A stretch of 64,000 nucleotides of DNA, taken from NCBI GenBank assembly GCA_036273855.1, contig DASUGU010000007.1:22309-86308 (forward strand). The letters are read 5' to 3'. Positions 43,669-55,469 of this stretch are shown here, one piece after another (position 1 is the stretch's first letter; the number at the start of each line of letters is the position of its first letter). Under the pieces are notes generated by a model. The model made no database searches. It saw nothing but the letters and a program-made list of their open reading frames with translations, and was not told where the DNA came from. The position numbers were made by a program, and so were the translations under genes. Source of the DNA: DATEPR01 sp036273855. Lineage in GTDB: Bacteria; Actinomycetota; Actinomycetes; Mycobacteriales; Pseudonocardiaceae.

Positions 43669-44823
43669 ATGAGGGTCGGCCTGCTCACCCGGGAGTACCC
43701 GCCCGACGTGTACGGCGGCGCCGGGGTGCATGTGGAGTTCCTGGCCAGGGAACTCCGGCCGCTGGTCGACCTGGACGTGCACGCGTGGGGACCGGACCGG
43801 TCCGACGCCCGGGGCCACGCCGCGGGCCGGGGGTACCGGCAGCCGGCGTTCAAGGCGATGGACATCGCGCTGTCCATGGCCGACGCGGTGGCCGGTGTCG
43901 ACGTGGTGCACAGCCACACGTGGTACGCGAACCTGGCCGGCCGCCTGGCGAGCATGACCTACGACGTGCCGCACGTGATCACCGCACACTCGCTCGAACC
44001 GCTACGCCCGTGGAAGGCCGAGCAACTCGGCGGCGGCTACCGGGTGTCGTCCTGGATCGAGCGGGACGCCTACGCCGCCGCCGACGCGGTGATCGCGGTG
44101 AGCACCGGCATGCGCACCGACGTACTGGCCGCGTATCCCGAGGTGCCCGCCGACCGGGTGCAGGTGGTGCACAACGGCATCGACACCGATCTCTACCGGC
44201 CCGACCGGCGCACCGACGCGCTCCGGGCCCACGGTATCGACCCGGATCGGCCCTATGTGCTGTTCCTCGGTCGGATCACCCGGCAGAAGGGTGTGCCGCA
44301 CCTGGTGCGCGCGGCCGCGTTCCTGCGCGAGGGTGTGCAGCTGGTGCTGTGTGCCGGTGAGGCGGACACGCGGGAACTGGACGCGGAGTTCCGTGACCTG
44401 GTCGGCAGGCTGCGCGACGCCCGGTCCGGTGTGTACTGGATTCCCCAGATGCTGCCGCGCGAACAGGTCACCCAGTTGCTCACTCATGCGGCGGTGTTCG
44501 CCTGCCCTTCGGTGTACGAGCCGCTGGGCATCGTGAACCTGGAGGCGATGGCCTGCGGCACGGCTGTGGTGGCCAGCGACGTCGGGGGTATCCCGGAGGT
44601 GGTGGCCGACGGGACGACCGGACTGCTCGCGCACTACACGGAGGACGACCCCGAGGCGTTCGAGGCCGACCTGGCCGCGCGTCTCAACGAGTTGCTCGAC
44701 GACCCGGAGCGGGCCGCCGCCATGGGCGACGCGGGCCGTGACCGCGCGGTCCGCGAGTTCGGCTGGGCCACCATCGCCCGGCGGACGGTCGGGATCTACG
44801 AGGCGTGCGGGAGGACGGCATGA
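43669..44823 (+). CDS. glgA: Glycogen synthase / maltose-1-phosphate synthase, actinobacterial GT4 type
   Basis: This 384-residue GT-B glycosyltransferase begins RVGLLTREYPPDVYGGAGVH. The C-terminal half contains VLFLGRITRQKGVPHLV and the GT4 nucleotide-sugar motif ACPSVYEPLGIVNLEAMACG. Actinobacterial enzymes of this type use ADP-glucose, either to extend glycogen or to make maltose-1-phosphate for GlgE. The length fits this group rather than the longer enterobacterial GlgA. It is coupled to glgC by an ATGA overlap, which supplies its substrate. Confidence 0.92.
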   Translation: MRVGLLTREYPPDVYGGAGVHVEFLARELRPLVDLDVHAWGPDRSDARGHAAGRGYRQPAFKAMDIALSMADAVAGVDVVHSHTWYANLAGRLASMTYDVPHVITAHSLEPLRPWKAEQLGGGYRVSSWIERDAYAAADAVIAVSTGMRTDVLAAYPEVPADRVQVVHNGIDTDLYRPDRRTDALRAHGIDPDRPYVLFLGRITRQKGVPHLVRAAAFLREGVQLVLCAGEADTRELDAEFRDLVGRLRDARSGVYWIPQMLPREQVTQLLTHAAVFACPSVYEPLGIVNLEAMACGTAVVASDVGGIPEVVADGTTGLLAHYTEDDPEAFEADLAARLNELLDDPERAAAMGDAGRDRAVREFGWATIARRTVGIYEACGRTA

Positions 44824-46040
44824 GTGACGGCACCGGAGTGCTCGGCATCGTGCTCGCGGGTGGCGAGGGCAAGCGGCTGATGCCGCTGACAGCGGACCGG
44901 GCCAAACCGGCCGTGCCGTTCGGCGGCGTGCACCGCCTGGTGGACTTCGTGCTGTCCAACCTGGTGCACGGCGGCATCCGCCACATCTGCGTGCTCACCC
45001 AGTACAAATCGCACTCGCTGGACCGGCACATCAGCACCACGTGGCGGCTCTCGTCGCTGACCGGCGAGTACGTGACCACGGTCCCGGCGCAGCAGCGGCT
45101 GGGCCCGCGCTGGTACCAGGGCAGCGCGGACGCGATCCTGCAGAGCCTCAACCTGGTCTACGACGAGCAGCCGGCCTACATCGCCGTGTTCGGCGCCGAC
45201 AACATCTACCGGATGGACCCCCGCCAGATGATCGACGCCCACATCGACTCGGGCGCCGGGGTCACGGTGGCCGGAATCCGGGTACCGCGCCAGGGCGCCA
45301 GCTCGTTCGGCGTCATCCAGACCAGGGACGGCGTCCAGCTGGACGCCTTCCTGGAGAAGCCCGCCGACCCGCCCGGCCTACCGGACTCGCCCGACGAGTC
45401 GTTCGTGTCCATGGGCAACTACCTGTTCACCACACAGGCCCTGCTGGACGCGCTGGCCGACGACGCGCACGATCCCGAGTCCCACCACGACATGGGCCGC
45501 GACATCATCCCGGCGCTGGTGACCAAGGGCGATGCGGCCGTGTACGACTTCAGCAGCAATGTGGTGCCCGGGGAGACCGAGCGCGATCATGGTTACTGGC
45601 GCGACGTGGGCACCATCGACAGTTACTACGACGCCCATTCCGAGTTGATCTCCACGGTCCCGGTGTTCAACCTGTACAACCGGCGGTGGCCCATCCTGGC
45701 GTTGCCCAGCCAGCGGCCTGCCGCGAAGTTCGTGGAGGGTGGGACCGCTACTCAGTCGATCGTCAGTCCTGGTGCCATCATCTCTGGTGCGCAGGTGGTC
45801 GGGTCGGTGTTGTCGCCTGATGTGACTGTGGAGAGCGGTGCTGTGGTTCAGGATTCGGTGCTGCTCGACGGGGTGCGGATCGGGTCTGGCGCTGTGGTGC
45901 GGCGGACCATTTTGGACAAGAACGTCGTGGTGCCGCCTGGGGCTCATATCGGGGTGGATCTGGCGCGGGATCGGGAGCACTACCACGTCAGCGAGTCCGG
46001 CATCGTGGTGCTGGGTAAGGGTGCGCATGCCATGCCGTGA
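44820..46040 (+). CDS. glgC: Glucose-1-phosphate adenylyltransferase
   Basis: The 406-residue enzyme has the nucleotidyltransferase start GIVLAGGEGKRLMPLTADRAKPAVPFGG, WYQGSADAI and FGADNIYRMD for catalysis. The C-terminal left-handed beta-helix contains GAIISGAQVVGSVLSPDVTV. It makes ADP-glucose from glucose-1-phosphate and ATP for glgA. The final ~110 codons are strongly G/T-biased, unlike the rest of the gene, and run up to repeat element B. Confidence 0.95.
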   Translation: MSDGTGVLGIVLAGGEGKRLMPLTADRAKPAVPFGGVHRLVDFVLSNLVHGGIRHICVLTQYKSHSLDRHISTTWRLSSLTGEYVTTVPAQQRLGPRWYQGSADAILQSLNLVYDEQPAYIAVFGADNIYRMDPRQMIDAHIDSGAGVTVAGIRVPRQGASSFGVIQTRDGVQLDAFLEKPADPPGLPDSPDESFVSMGNYLFTTQALLDALADDAHDPESHHDMGRDIIPALVTKGDAAVYDFSSNVVPGETERDHGYWRDVGTIDSYYDAHSELISTVPVFNLYNRRWPILALPSQRPAAKFVEGGTATQSIVSPGAIISGAQVVGSVLSPDVTVESGAVVQDSVLLDGVRIGSGAVVRRTILDKNVVVPPGAHIGVDLARDREHYHVSESGIVVLGKGAHAMP

Positions 46041-46069
46041 TTCGGGGTTGGGGAGGTGGCCGTGCGGGT

Positions 46070-46505
46070 CGTGGGGTTGGCTCGGGCCGCTCCCTCCCTT
46101 TGAGAGGTTTGCGTTGGGCCATCACTGTGAAGGCCGCTGCGCGTCGCTTCGCGATGGCCTTCGGCCAGCCTTGACAGCGAAGACCCAACGCAAAGCAGGC
46201 TGGGTATGAGGGAGCGGCCAGGAATGAAGCGACAGTAAGCCCGAGCGCCTGGTCTTTGCCCGGCCGAGCGAAGTCGCAGTCCTGCCGGGGCGAAGCGCGA
46301 ACCCCGCCCAATCCTTGGTGGCACTGGCTTTCTGGACGATCCAGTCTTCTCCGCCGCTCCCTGACACCCAGCCAATCTTTTCGCTGGTCCGGCGGAGTCC
46401 AGGGTGGCCGAAGGCCATCGGCGAAGCCGACGCGCAGCGCCCTTGACGCCGACGGACCAGCGAAAACTCTCAAAAAGAGGGAGCGGCCGAGCCACCCCAG
46501 CCCCG
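46070..46505. repeat. Intergenic element B: full-length form, inverted relative to element A
   Basis: Imperfect terminal inverted repeats of about 25-28 bp (46072-46096 and 46477-46504) enclose two modules and a core. Module B1 (stem 46108-46134 with 46168-46194) has mini-hairpins of 3, 4 and 5 bp in reverse order. Module B2 (stem 46378-46404 with 46440-46466) has 5, 5 and 3 bp. The core block 46306-46360 is the exact reverse complement of 11013-11067 in element A. The element lies between glgC and the marR operon. Open frames inside it are judged spurious. Confidence 0.85.
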
Positions 46506-46560
46506 CCGAGCCCAGGGAACCTCACAGACAGCCACCACCCAGGTGACCTGCGCTATTAGT

Positions 46561-46579
46561 TGGTTCGGCTATCGAACCA
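46561..46579. promoter_or_regulatory. MarR operator, TGGTTCG-N5-CGAACCA
   Basis: Seven-base arms (46561-46567 and 46573-46579) with a five-base spacer lie immediately ahead of the marR start, close to an AT-richer stretch that could hold the promoter. The size and position fit autorepression of marR and its exporter gene. Confidence 0.7.
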
Positions 46580-46587
46580 CTTGAGGT

Positions 46588-47021
46588 ATGTTGGGCAGCA
46601 TGACGAACGCCGACACCGTCGCAGCCATCCGCGCCCTGGCCCGGGCGTCGCGCATCCTGGAACGGGTGTCCGGCGGCCTGAATCCGGCGCAGTACCGCGT
46701 CCTGTCGACGATCGCGTCCGGCGATGAGCGGGCCTCGCGCGTTGCCGCTCGCCTCGCGCTCGGCAAGCCGACCATCAGCGCCACCGTCGACTCGCTGTGC
46801 CAGCGTGGCCTACTCACCCGCACCGGCGAGGACGCCGACCAACGAGTCGCCGTACTCCGGCTCACCGACGCCGGTCGCGAACAGCTCGACGGCGTGGAGG
46901 CCGAGATGGTCAAGCGGATTGACGATCTCCGGGCGAGAACGCCGGGCGGTGAGCAACTGGTGCCGGCGCTGGTCTGGCTGGGCAAGGCCCTCGATGATCT
47001 GTACGAAAACCGGATCAACCG

Positions 47022-47025
<4 letters not shown>
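46588..47025 (+). CDS. MarR-family regulator of the ABC exporter
   Basis: This 145-residue winged-helix protein has the MarR core: LNPAQYRVLSTIASGDERASRVAARLALGKPTISATVDSLCQRGLLTR, then DQRVAVLRLTDAGREQL for the wing. An ATG four codons inside is an alternative start. An operator-like dyad lies just upstream. The stop overlaps the GTG of the ABC transporter gene, so regulator and exporter are made together and the exporter is probably induced by its substrate. Confidence 0.9.
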
Positions 47026-50833
<3,808 letters not shown>

Positions 50834-50837
<4 letters not shown>

Positions 50838-51715
50838 ACGACGCGGTGCGGGCGGCGTGCGAACGCCAGGCGCGCCGGCCGGTAGCCGGTATCGACGACA
50901 TGGCGGGTTACCTGGCAGGTCGGTGACGAGTCGCATCGGGAGGTGTTGGGTCCGTTGCTGGGCGGGTCCGGTGCGAGCGGCGTGGTCGTCCACTGTGGTC
51001 GGGTGATCGGCTCGTGGGGCGATCCGTCGGTACCCGAGATGCTGTTCAGTGCCACCAAGAGTGTGGTGTCGCTCGTCGCCGGTGTCGCCTACGACCGAGG
51101 GCTGTTGGCCGTCGACGCCAGGGTCGGCGAACAGGTGGCGCTGCCGCAGTTCCGCAACGAGATCCGCTGGCTGCACCTGTTGCAGCAGACCAGCCAGTGG
51201 TCGGGCGAGGCGTGCCGGACGTGCTGCGGGACGCGGTGCTGCGTGACGAGGTGCTGCGGCCGCTGGGTGCCTCGACGTCCTGGTAGTGGCACGGCTACGT
51301 CAACTCGGTTGTCGATCTCGATGGCAGGTCGGTGCCGGTCGTCAGCGGTGGCGCGCACTGAGGCGGTGGGCTGTTCACGTCCGCTCGCGACATGGCGTTG
51401 ATCGGGCAGTTGTACCTCGATCGCGGCGGGCGGTTGGTGAGCGCCGAGTGGATGTCACGCACCTGGCAGCCGTGTGCCGTGAAGCCGGAGTACGGGTCCT
51501 GTGGTGGTTGAACGACACCCGGAAGGTGTTTCCGCCGGCACCCGCGTCCGGTCGGGCGGCCCGCGGGAACGGTGGGCGGCACGTGCTGTGGGTGGACCCC
51601 GATCGTGACCTGGTCGTCGCATCGCACTGGGGTGACGGTGTGGAGCGGTTGATCTGCGAGGTGTCCCGTCGCGATCAGGTCCCGCCGTCGACCCGTACGG
51701 GGCAGTGTTTAGGCT
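50834..51715 (+). pseudogene. Decayed beta-lactamase-type serine hydrolase
   Basis: Pieces of a beta-lactamase/penicillin-binding-type hydrolase lie in different frames. They include the SxxK region FSATKSVVSLVAGVAYDRGLL, LLQQTSQWSGEA, VLRPLGASTSW followed by a stop, GGLFTSARDMALIGQLYLDRGGRLV, and VLWVDPDRDLVVASHWGDGVERL near the end. Several frameshifts and in-frame stops separate them, and much of the middle is missing. The first start overlaps the ABC transporter stop (GTGA), so it was once the last gene of that operon. Confidence 0.8.
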
Positions 51716-51721
51716 GATCAC

Positions 51722-52342
51722 ATGGCCAGGTACTTCGACGTGCACCCGGACAACCCGCAGCGGCGGGCCGTGTCGCAGGTGATCTCGATCGTGCGGGAGG
51801 ACGGGCTGATCGCCTACCCGACCGACTCGTGCTTCGCGTTGGGCTGCCAGCTCGGCAACAAGGACGGCCTGGACCGGATCCGGGCGATCCGGGAACTGGA
51901 CAGCCGACACCACTTCACGTTGGTGTGCCGGGACTTCGCCCAACTCGGGCAGTTGGTGTTGTTGAACAACAACGTATTCCGGGCCATCAAGGCGTCCACA
52001 CCGGGCAGCTACACGTTCATCCTGCAGGCGTCCAACGAGGTGCCGAAGCGGTTGCTGCACCCGAAGAAGAAGACCGTCGGCGTGCGCATCCCCGACCACG
52101 CGGTGACCCAGGCGCTGCTGGAGGAGTTGGGCGAACCGCTGGTGTCGAGCACGTTGTTGCTGCCCGGCGACGAGGAGCCGATGACGCAGGGATGGGAGAT
52201 CAAGGAGCGCCTGGACCACGTGGTCGACGCGGTGATCGACTCCGGTGACTGCGGCACGACGCCCACGACGGTGATCGACTTCTCCGAGGACGAACCGGAG
52301 ATCGTCCGGCGGGGCGCCGGCGACACGACCCGCTTCGAGTAG
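51722..52342 (+). CDS. L-threonylcarbamoyladenylate synthase-like protein (YciO/Sua5/TsaC family)
   Basis: This 206-residue protein has the YrdC-type fold: GLIAYPTDSCFALGC near residue 28, RHHFTLVCRDFAQLG, PGSYTFILQASNEVP, and VGVRIPDHAVTQALLEELGEPLVSSTL. The pattern is closest to the YciO branch, whose role in tRNA t6A formation is uncertain. No other t6A genes are nearby. It begins ATG 51722, shortly after the decayed hydrolase. Confidence 0.85.
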   Translation: MARYFDVHPDNPQRRAVSQVISIVREDGLIAYPTDSCFALGCQLGNKDGLDRIRAIRELDSRHHFTLVCRDFAQLGQLVLLNNNVFRAIKASTPGSYTFILQASNEVPKRLLHPKKKTVGVRIPDHAVTQALLEELGEPLVSSTLLLPGDEEPMTQGWEIKERLDHVVDAVIDSGDCGTTPTTVIDFSEDEPEIVRRGAGDTTRFE

Positions 52343-52345
52343 CGG

Positions 52346-52702
52346 TCATTCCGTGCGGGGCACGCCCAGCTCGTCCAGGACGGTGTCATACGCGCACAGC
52401 CGGGCTGTGTAGTCGGCCAGCACCGCCAGGCACTCGGTGAACTGCGCGGTCCGGACCGTCGGCAGCTCCAGCAACCATCGCTGGTTGCCGGTCGTCCGGG
52501 TCGTCGTCCCCGAGCAGGAAGATGACACCCACGGTCGCCAGTGGATCAACTCCGGTGCCGACCGTGCCGATTCCGCGCCAGCGCACGGCGGGTGGGACAG
52601 GTCCTGGGCCTGGCCGAACCGGGTGAAGGAGCTGACGGCGTCGCTCAGCGCGGCCAACAGAGCTGCCGCACCGCCGCCCGGATCCTCCACGACCGGAATC
52701 AC
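52346..52702 (-). pseudogene. Frame-disrupted small gene of unknown function
   Basis: The minus-strand frame stays open for 118 codons, but its middle reads as unlikely protein (SSCSGTTTRTTGN). A neighbouring frame over the same stretch reads plausibly (DPLATVGVIFLLGDDDPDD). The two ends, VIPVVEDPGGGAAALLAALSDAV and RTAQFTECLAVLADYTARLC, look like one protein. Two compensating frameshifts would explain this. I do not recognise the family. It lies downstream of the IS-interrupted epimerase on the same strand. Confidence 0.4.
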
Positions 52703-52713
52703 AAATGGGCGGT

Positions 52714-52782
52714 TCAGCCGGCGGCCAGTGCGGTGTCGTCAGCGGTGAAGTCCGAGCTCCACTCGGCCGGCGGATGGTCGAG
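52714..52782 (-). pseudogene. Severed C-terminal end of the epimerase gene
   Basis: Read on the minus strand from the IS edge, this gives HPPAEWSSDFTADDTALAAG and a stop at 52714-52716. Joining it to the intact part across the IS restores a smooth WHLD-HPPAEW reading frame. It is the original end of the gene at 53764-54648, separated by the insertion. Confidence 0.8.
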
Positions 52783-53771
52783 ATGATTGATGCGGTGAAG
52801 TTGATGTTAGTGATCGTAGGCCGTGAGTGACCTTTTGCTGGTCACACCGGTCTCCCAGTTGTGCCAGATACCCGCCGCCAGGGCGAGCAGACGCTGCGCG
52901 ACGCGGGTGAAGACACCCTGCGGGGTCCGTCCGCCGTGTCGTTCCAGGCCGAGCTGTCCCTTCAGGGTCTGGTTGACCGATTCGATCCATTGGCGGACCG
53001 CGCCGAGATCGCCGTTACGGTAGGTCTCGTCCTTGCGGTCCGGACGCAGCAGTCGGATCTGTTTGGACTCGGTCAGCGTCAGGAACGCCTTACCGGAGAA
53101 TCCCTTGTCCGCCAACAGAATCTGACCATCGCGGATGAGGCGATGGTTGTTGTCGAGCAACGCGGCCAGTACCTCCCTTTCGCCGATCTTGGGATCGGCC
53201 AGGCACCACATGACCGGCATGCCGTCCCCGGTGCAGACCAGGTACAGCTTCAAACCCCAGTACCACCGGGAGTGTGACGCACAGTAGCCGTAGTTGGCGT
53301 GTCCGGCCAGGTCCGAGCGTTTGACCGTCTCCCGGGACATACCGCACGGCACGGGGGTCCCGTCGGTGATCCACAGATCGTCCCACCGGGACGGACACAA
53401 CATGGCCAAGGCGATAATGGTCTTGCACAGTAATGGTTGTGCTGTCTTCAGCCGCCGGTGGTAGCCGGACTGCGACAGCATGTCGGGGAACATGCCTAGC
53501 AGTTCCGGGCTGGCGTGCACGTGGCGGACCCAGCGACGCTCGCGGTCGAAGCCCAGCAGGACCTGGGCGATCGCCAGGCAGATCAGTTCACTGTCGGTGA
53601 GATCGGGTCGATGGCCACGGCCGGTACGGGGCGGGACGATGTGGTCATCGATCAGCACGTAGAGTGTGGTCAGGAGGGTGTTCAGGTCTTTGCTCACACT
53701 TTGATCATGGACACCCTCCGCCCGTGTCCGCCACCGGGTCCCCTTCACATGATCTTCACCGCATCAATCAT
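52783..53771. mobile_element. IS982-family insertion sequence
   Basis: The element is 989 bp, with perfect 18-bp terminal inverted repeats (52783-52800 and 53754-53771) starting ATGATTGATGCGG. CGAG occurs directly outside both ends (52779-52782 and 53772-53775), a 4-bp target duplication; TCGAG (5 bp) is also possible if the terminal T belongs to the target. One transposase gene fills it. The perfect repeats and intact gene suggest recent insertion. Confidence 0.88.
52807..53748 (-). CDS. IS982-type DDE transposase
   Basis: This protein of up to 313 residues has the IS982 opening DLNTLLTTLYVLIDDHIV. The DDE residues are seen in LWITDGTPVPCG (first Asp), ILLADKGFSG (second Asp) and RQWIESVNQTLKGQLGLERHGGR (Glu). 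The frame is open from GTG 53748. GTG 53697, just before SKDLNTLL, fits the family's normal N-terminus better. The gene is uninterrupted and nearly fills the element, so it is probably active. Confidence 0.9.
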   Translation of the reverse strand: MKGTRWRTRAEGVHDQSVSKDLNTLLTTLYVLIDDHIVPPRTGRGHRPDLTDSELICLAIAQVLLGFDRERRWVRHVHASPELLGMFPDMLSQSGYHRRLKTAQPLLCKTIIALAMLCPSRWDDLWITDGTPVPCGMSRETVKRSDLAGHANYGYCASHSRWYWGLKLYLVCTGDGMPVMWCLADPKIGEREVLAALLDNNHRLIRDGQILLADKGFSGKAFLTLTESKQIRLLRPDRKDETYRNGDLGAVRQWIESVNQTLKGQLGLERHGGRTPQGVFTRVAQRLLALAAGIWHNWETGVTSKRSLTAYDH

Positions 53772-54648
53772 CGAGGTGCCAGTGCACCGATCGGCGGACG
53801 TTGTCCTCCCGGTCGGTTTCCTGCCAGTGGAGGACGCGCTGCGCCTTGGCGGGGCTCGCGAGTAGATGCTGGTCGAGCGCGCCCGCCGCACGCAGGTCCG
53901 GCGGGAGGGCGGCGTCGGGAACCCGGACCAACTCCAGGTCGGCACTGGCGGCGGCGATGACCTGCTCGAAGAACAGCCGGATCGGCGCGGTCTGCGCCTC
54001 GACGATGTTGAAGCACTCCCCGGCGCCGGCCGGAGTGTCGAGGGCGGCCAGCACCGCGCGGGCGACATCGCCCACGTAGACCCGGCTGAACAGGAAATCA
54101 CCGGCGCCGACCGGCATACGGGCCCGGCCACCCCGGACGCGGCGCAGCACCGGTTCGAAGCGCCGCTGGTAGTCGTGTTCGCCGTAGACCGCGCCCAGGC
54201 GCAACACGGCCGCACCGGCCTGCAGATAGTGCTGTTCGATGTCGAGGTTCTCCCACTGCGGCCCGTCGAGGTGGCGGGCGGCGCGCAGCGGTGACGTCTC
54301 GGTCAGGGGCACCACGTCGGTCTGGCGGCCGGTGTGCAGACCTTCGTAGGCGCGATAAACGTCCACACTGGACAGTGCGACCAGCGTGATCCCCGATGGC
54401 AGTGCGGTCAGTGCTGCCCGAGCCCCGTCGGCGTTGCCCGCGCTGACGTCGACGGCCGCGTCGGCGCCGAACAGCTTCCGGTGGTCCGGCCAGGCAGCGC
54501 GGTCCAGGTGCAGGTGGTCGACGTCGGCGAGGTCGTCCGGCTCGTGTTCGCCGCGGTGGACGACGAGGGCGTCATGCCCGGCGGCGACACACGCCGTGGT
54601 GATCGCCCTGCCCACGAACCGCGTGCCGCCCAGGATGATCACCCGCAT
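53764..54648 (-). CDS. NAD-dependent epimerase/dehydratase-like protein, C-terminus replaced by IS insertion
   Basis: The Rossmann start RVIILGGTRFVGRAI and later VALSSVDVYRAY, LRLGAVYGEHDYQRRF and GDFLFSRVYVGDVARAVLAAL identify an extended SDR of the atypical epimerase type. ATG 54648 is chosen because the Rossmann fold starts there; 54684 is an alternative. The last two codons and the stop (GAT GAT TGA) lie in the inverted repeat of the IS at 52783-53771. The natural last ~20 residues are stranded at 52714-52782. As only the tail is lost, activity may be retained. Confidence 0.85.
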   Translation of the reverse strand: MRVIILGGTRFVGRAITTACVAAGHDALVVHRGEHEPDDLADVDHLHLDRAAWPDHRKLFGADAAVDVSAGNADGARAALTALPSGITLVALSSVDVYRAYEGLHTGRQTDVVPLTETSPLRAARHLDGPQWENLDIEQHYLQAGAAVLRLGAVYGEHDYQRRFEPVLRRVRGGRARMPVGAGDFLFSRVYVGDVARAVLAALDTPAGAGECFNIVEAQTAPIRLFFEQVIAAASADLELVRVPDAALPPDLRAAGALDQHLLASPAKAQRVLHWQETDREDNVRRSVHWHLDD

Positions 54649-54708
54649 GGCTGCCACGATGGCGCACCCGGCGACCAGCCGCAACAGAGTTCGCCAGCGG
54701 CGTAGCGG

Positions 54709-55002
54709 TCAGGCCGACGGCCACATCCGGGTGTTGGTGGACAGGGCGCTGCGGTAGTTCCCGTTGGCCGTGTGCACGATCCGGCCCAGGCGTCGCAACG
54801 ACTGGTGCAGGTCGGCCGCCGCACGATTCCACTCGTCGATCTTCTCCTGGAACGCCTCCGACGCCCCGCCGGTCCATTCCGTCGCCAGCTTGGCGATCGC
54901 CGTCCGCAGACCATCCAGTTGGGACTCGACGTCATCGGACATCCGGTCGATCCGCGCCACGAGACCGTCGAGCGAACCGAAACTGGCCTTGATCCGGCTC
55001 AT
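54709..55002 (-). CDS. WXG100-family protein (ESAT-6-like)
   Basis: A 97-residue, entirely helical protein with the hairpin motif ATEWTGGASEAF (WxG near residue 45) and the C-terminal helix LHQSLRRLGRIVHTANGNYRSAL. This is the typical size and pattern of type VII secretion substrates and chaperone-like partners. ATG 55002 lies five bases after GGGAGG. It is the last gene of a minus-strand operon with a toxin-like protein and a putative immunity protein. No ESX machinery gene is in the window. Confidence 0.88.
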   Translation of the reverse strand: MSRIKASFGSLDGLVARIDRMSDDVESQLDGLRTAIAKLATEWTGGASEAFQEKIDEWNRAAADLHQSLRRLGRIVHTANGNYRSALSTNTRMWPSA

Positions 55003-55021
55003 CACACATCCTCCCTACGAG

Positions 55022-55468
55022 CTAGGCCAGCAGGCGCACGTGCAGTTCGTCGGCGTTGGCGTACATGCCCAGCAGGAAGCCCGACACGTTGACCACCACG
55101 CCGTACTGCTTGCCACTCGTACCGGTGATGGGCGCCATGTCCACCACCCGCCGCCCGACGAGGTCGACGAAGGGCTGCTGGTCGGAGGCGTCGTACTTGA
55201 CCCACCGGCCCGACGTGCGGACGAACTCCTCGTTCTCCTCGGACAGCGAACCACCGAACGGGTCCACCCAGGGGGCGTCCGCGACCCGGACCGTCTCGCC
55301 GTCCGCCGCCGACTCGCACAGCAGGGTGCTGCCGCTGGAGAACGTGATCTCCACGGAACCCTCGTTGGCCCCGGACGCGACCTTCTCACCCACCTCGTAC
55401 CGCAGCCGGCTCACCGACAGCACCGTGTCCCCGACGTACTTCGCCAGCCTGATCCCGGTCACGCCCAC
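55022..55468 (-). CDS. Putative immunity protein (unrecognised, 148 aa)
   Basis: I do not recognise the family. The protein appears mostly beta-stranded, acidic and without signal peptide (VEITFSSGSTLLCES, YGVVVNVSGFLLGMYANADELHVRLL). It starts (GTG 55468) two bases after the toxin-like gene stops, so it is made in step with it, as an immunity protein would be. A role in secretion is the alternative. The assignment rests on position only. Confidence 0.45.
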   Translation of the reverse strand: MGVTGIRLAKYVGDTVLSVSRLRYEVGEKVASGANEGSVEITFSSGSTLLCESAADGETVRVADAPWVDPFGGSLSEENEEFVRTSGRWVKYDASDQQPFVDLVGRRVVDMAPITGTSGKQYGVVVNVSGFLLGMYANADELHVRLLA

Positions 55469-55469
55469 C

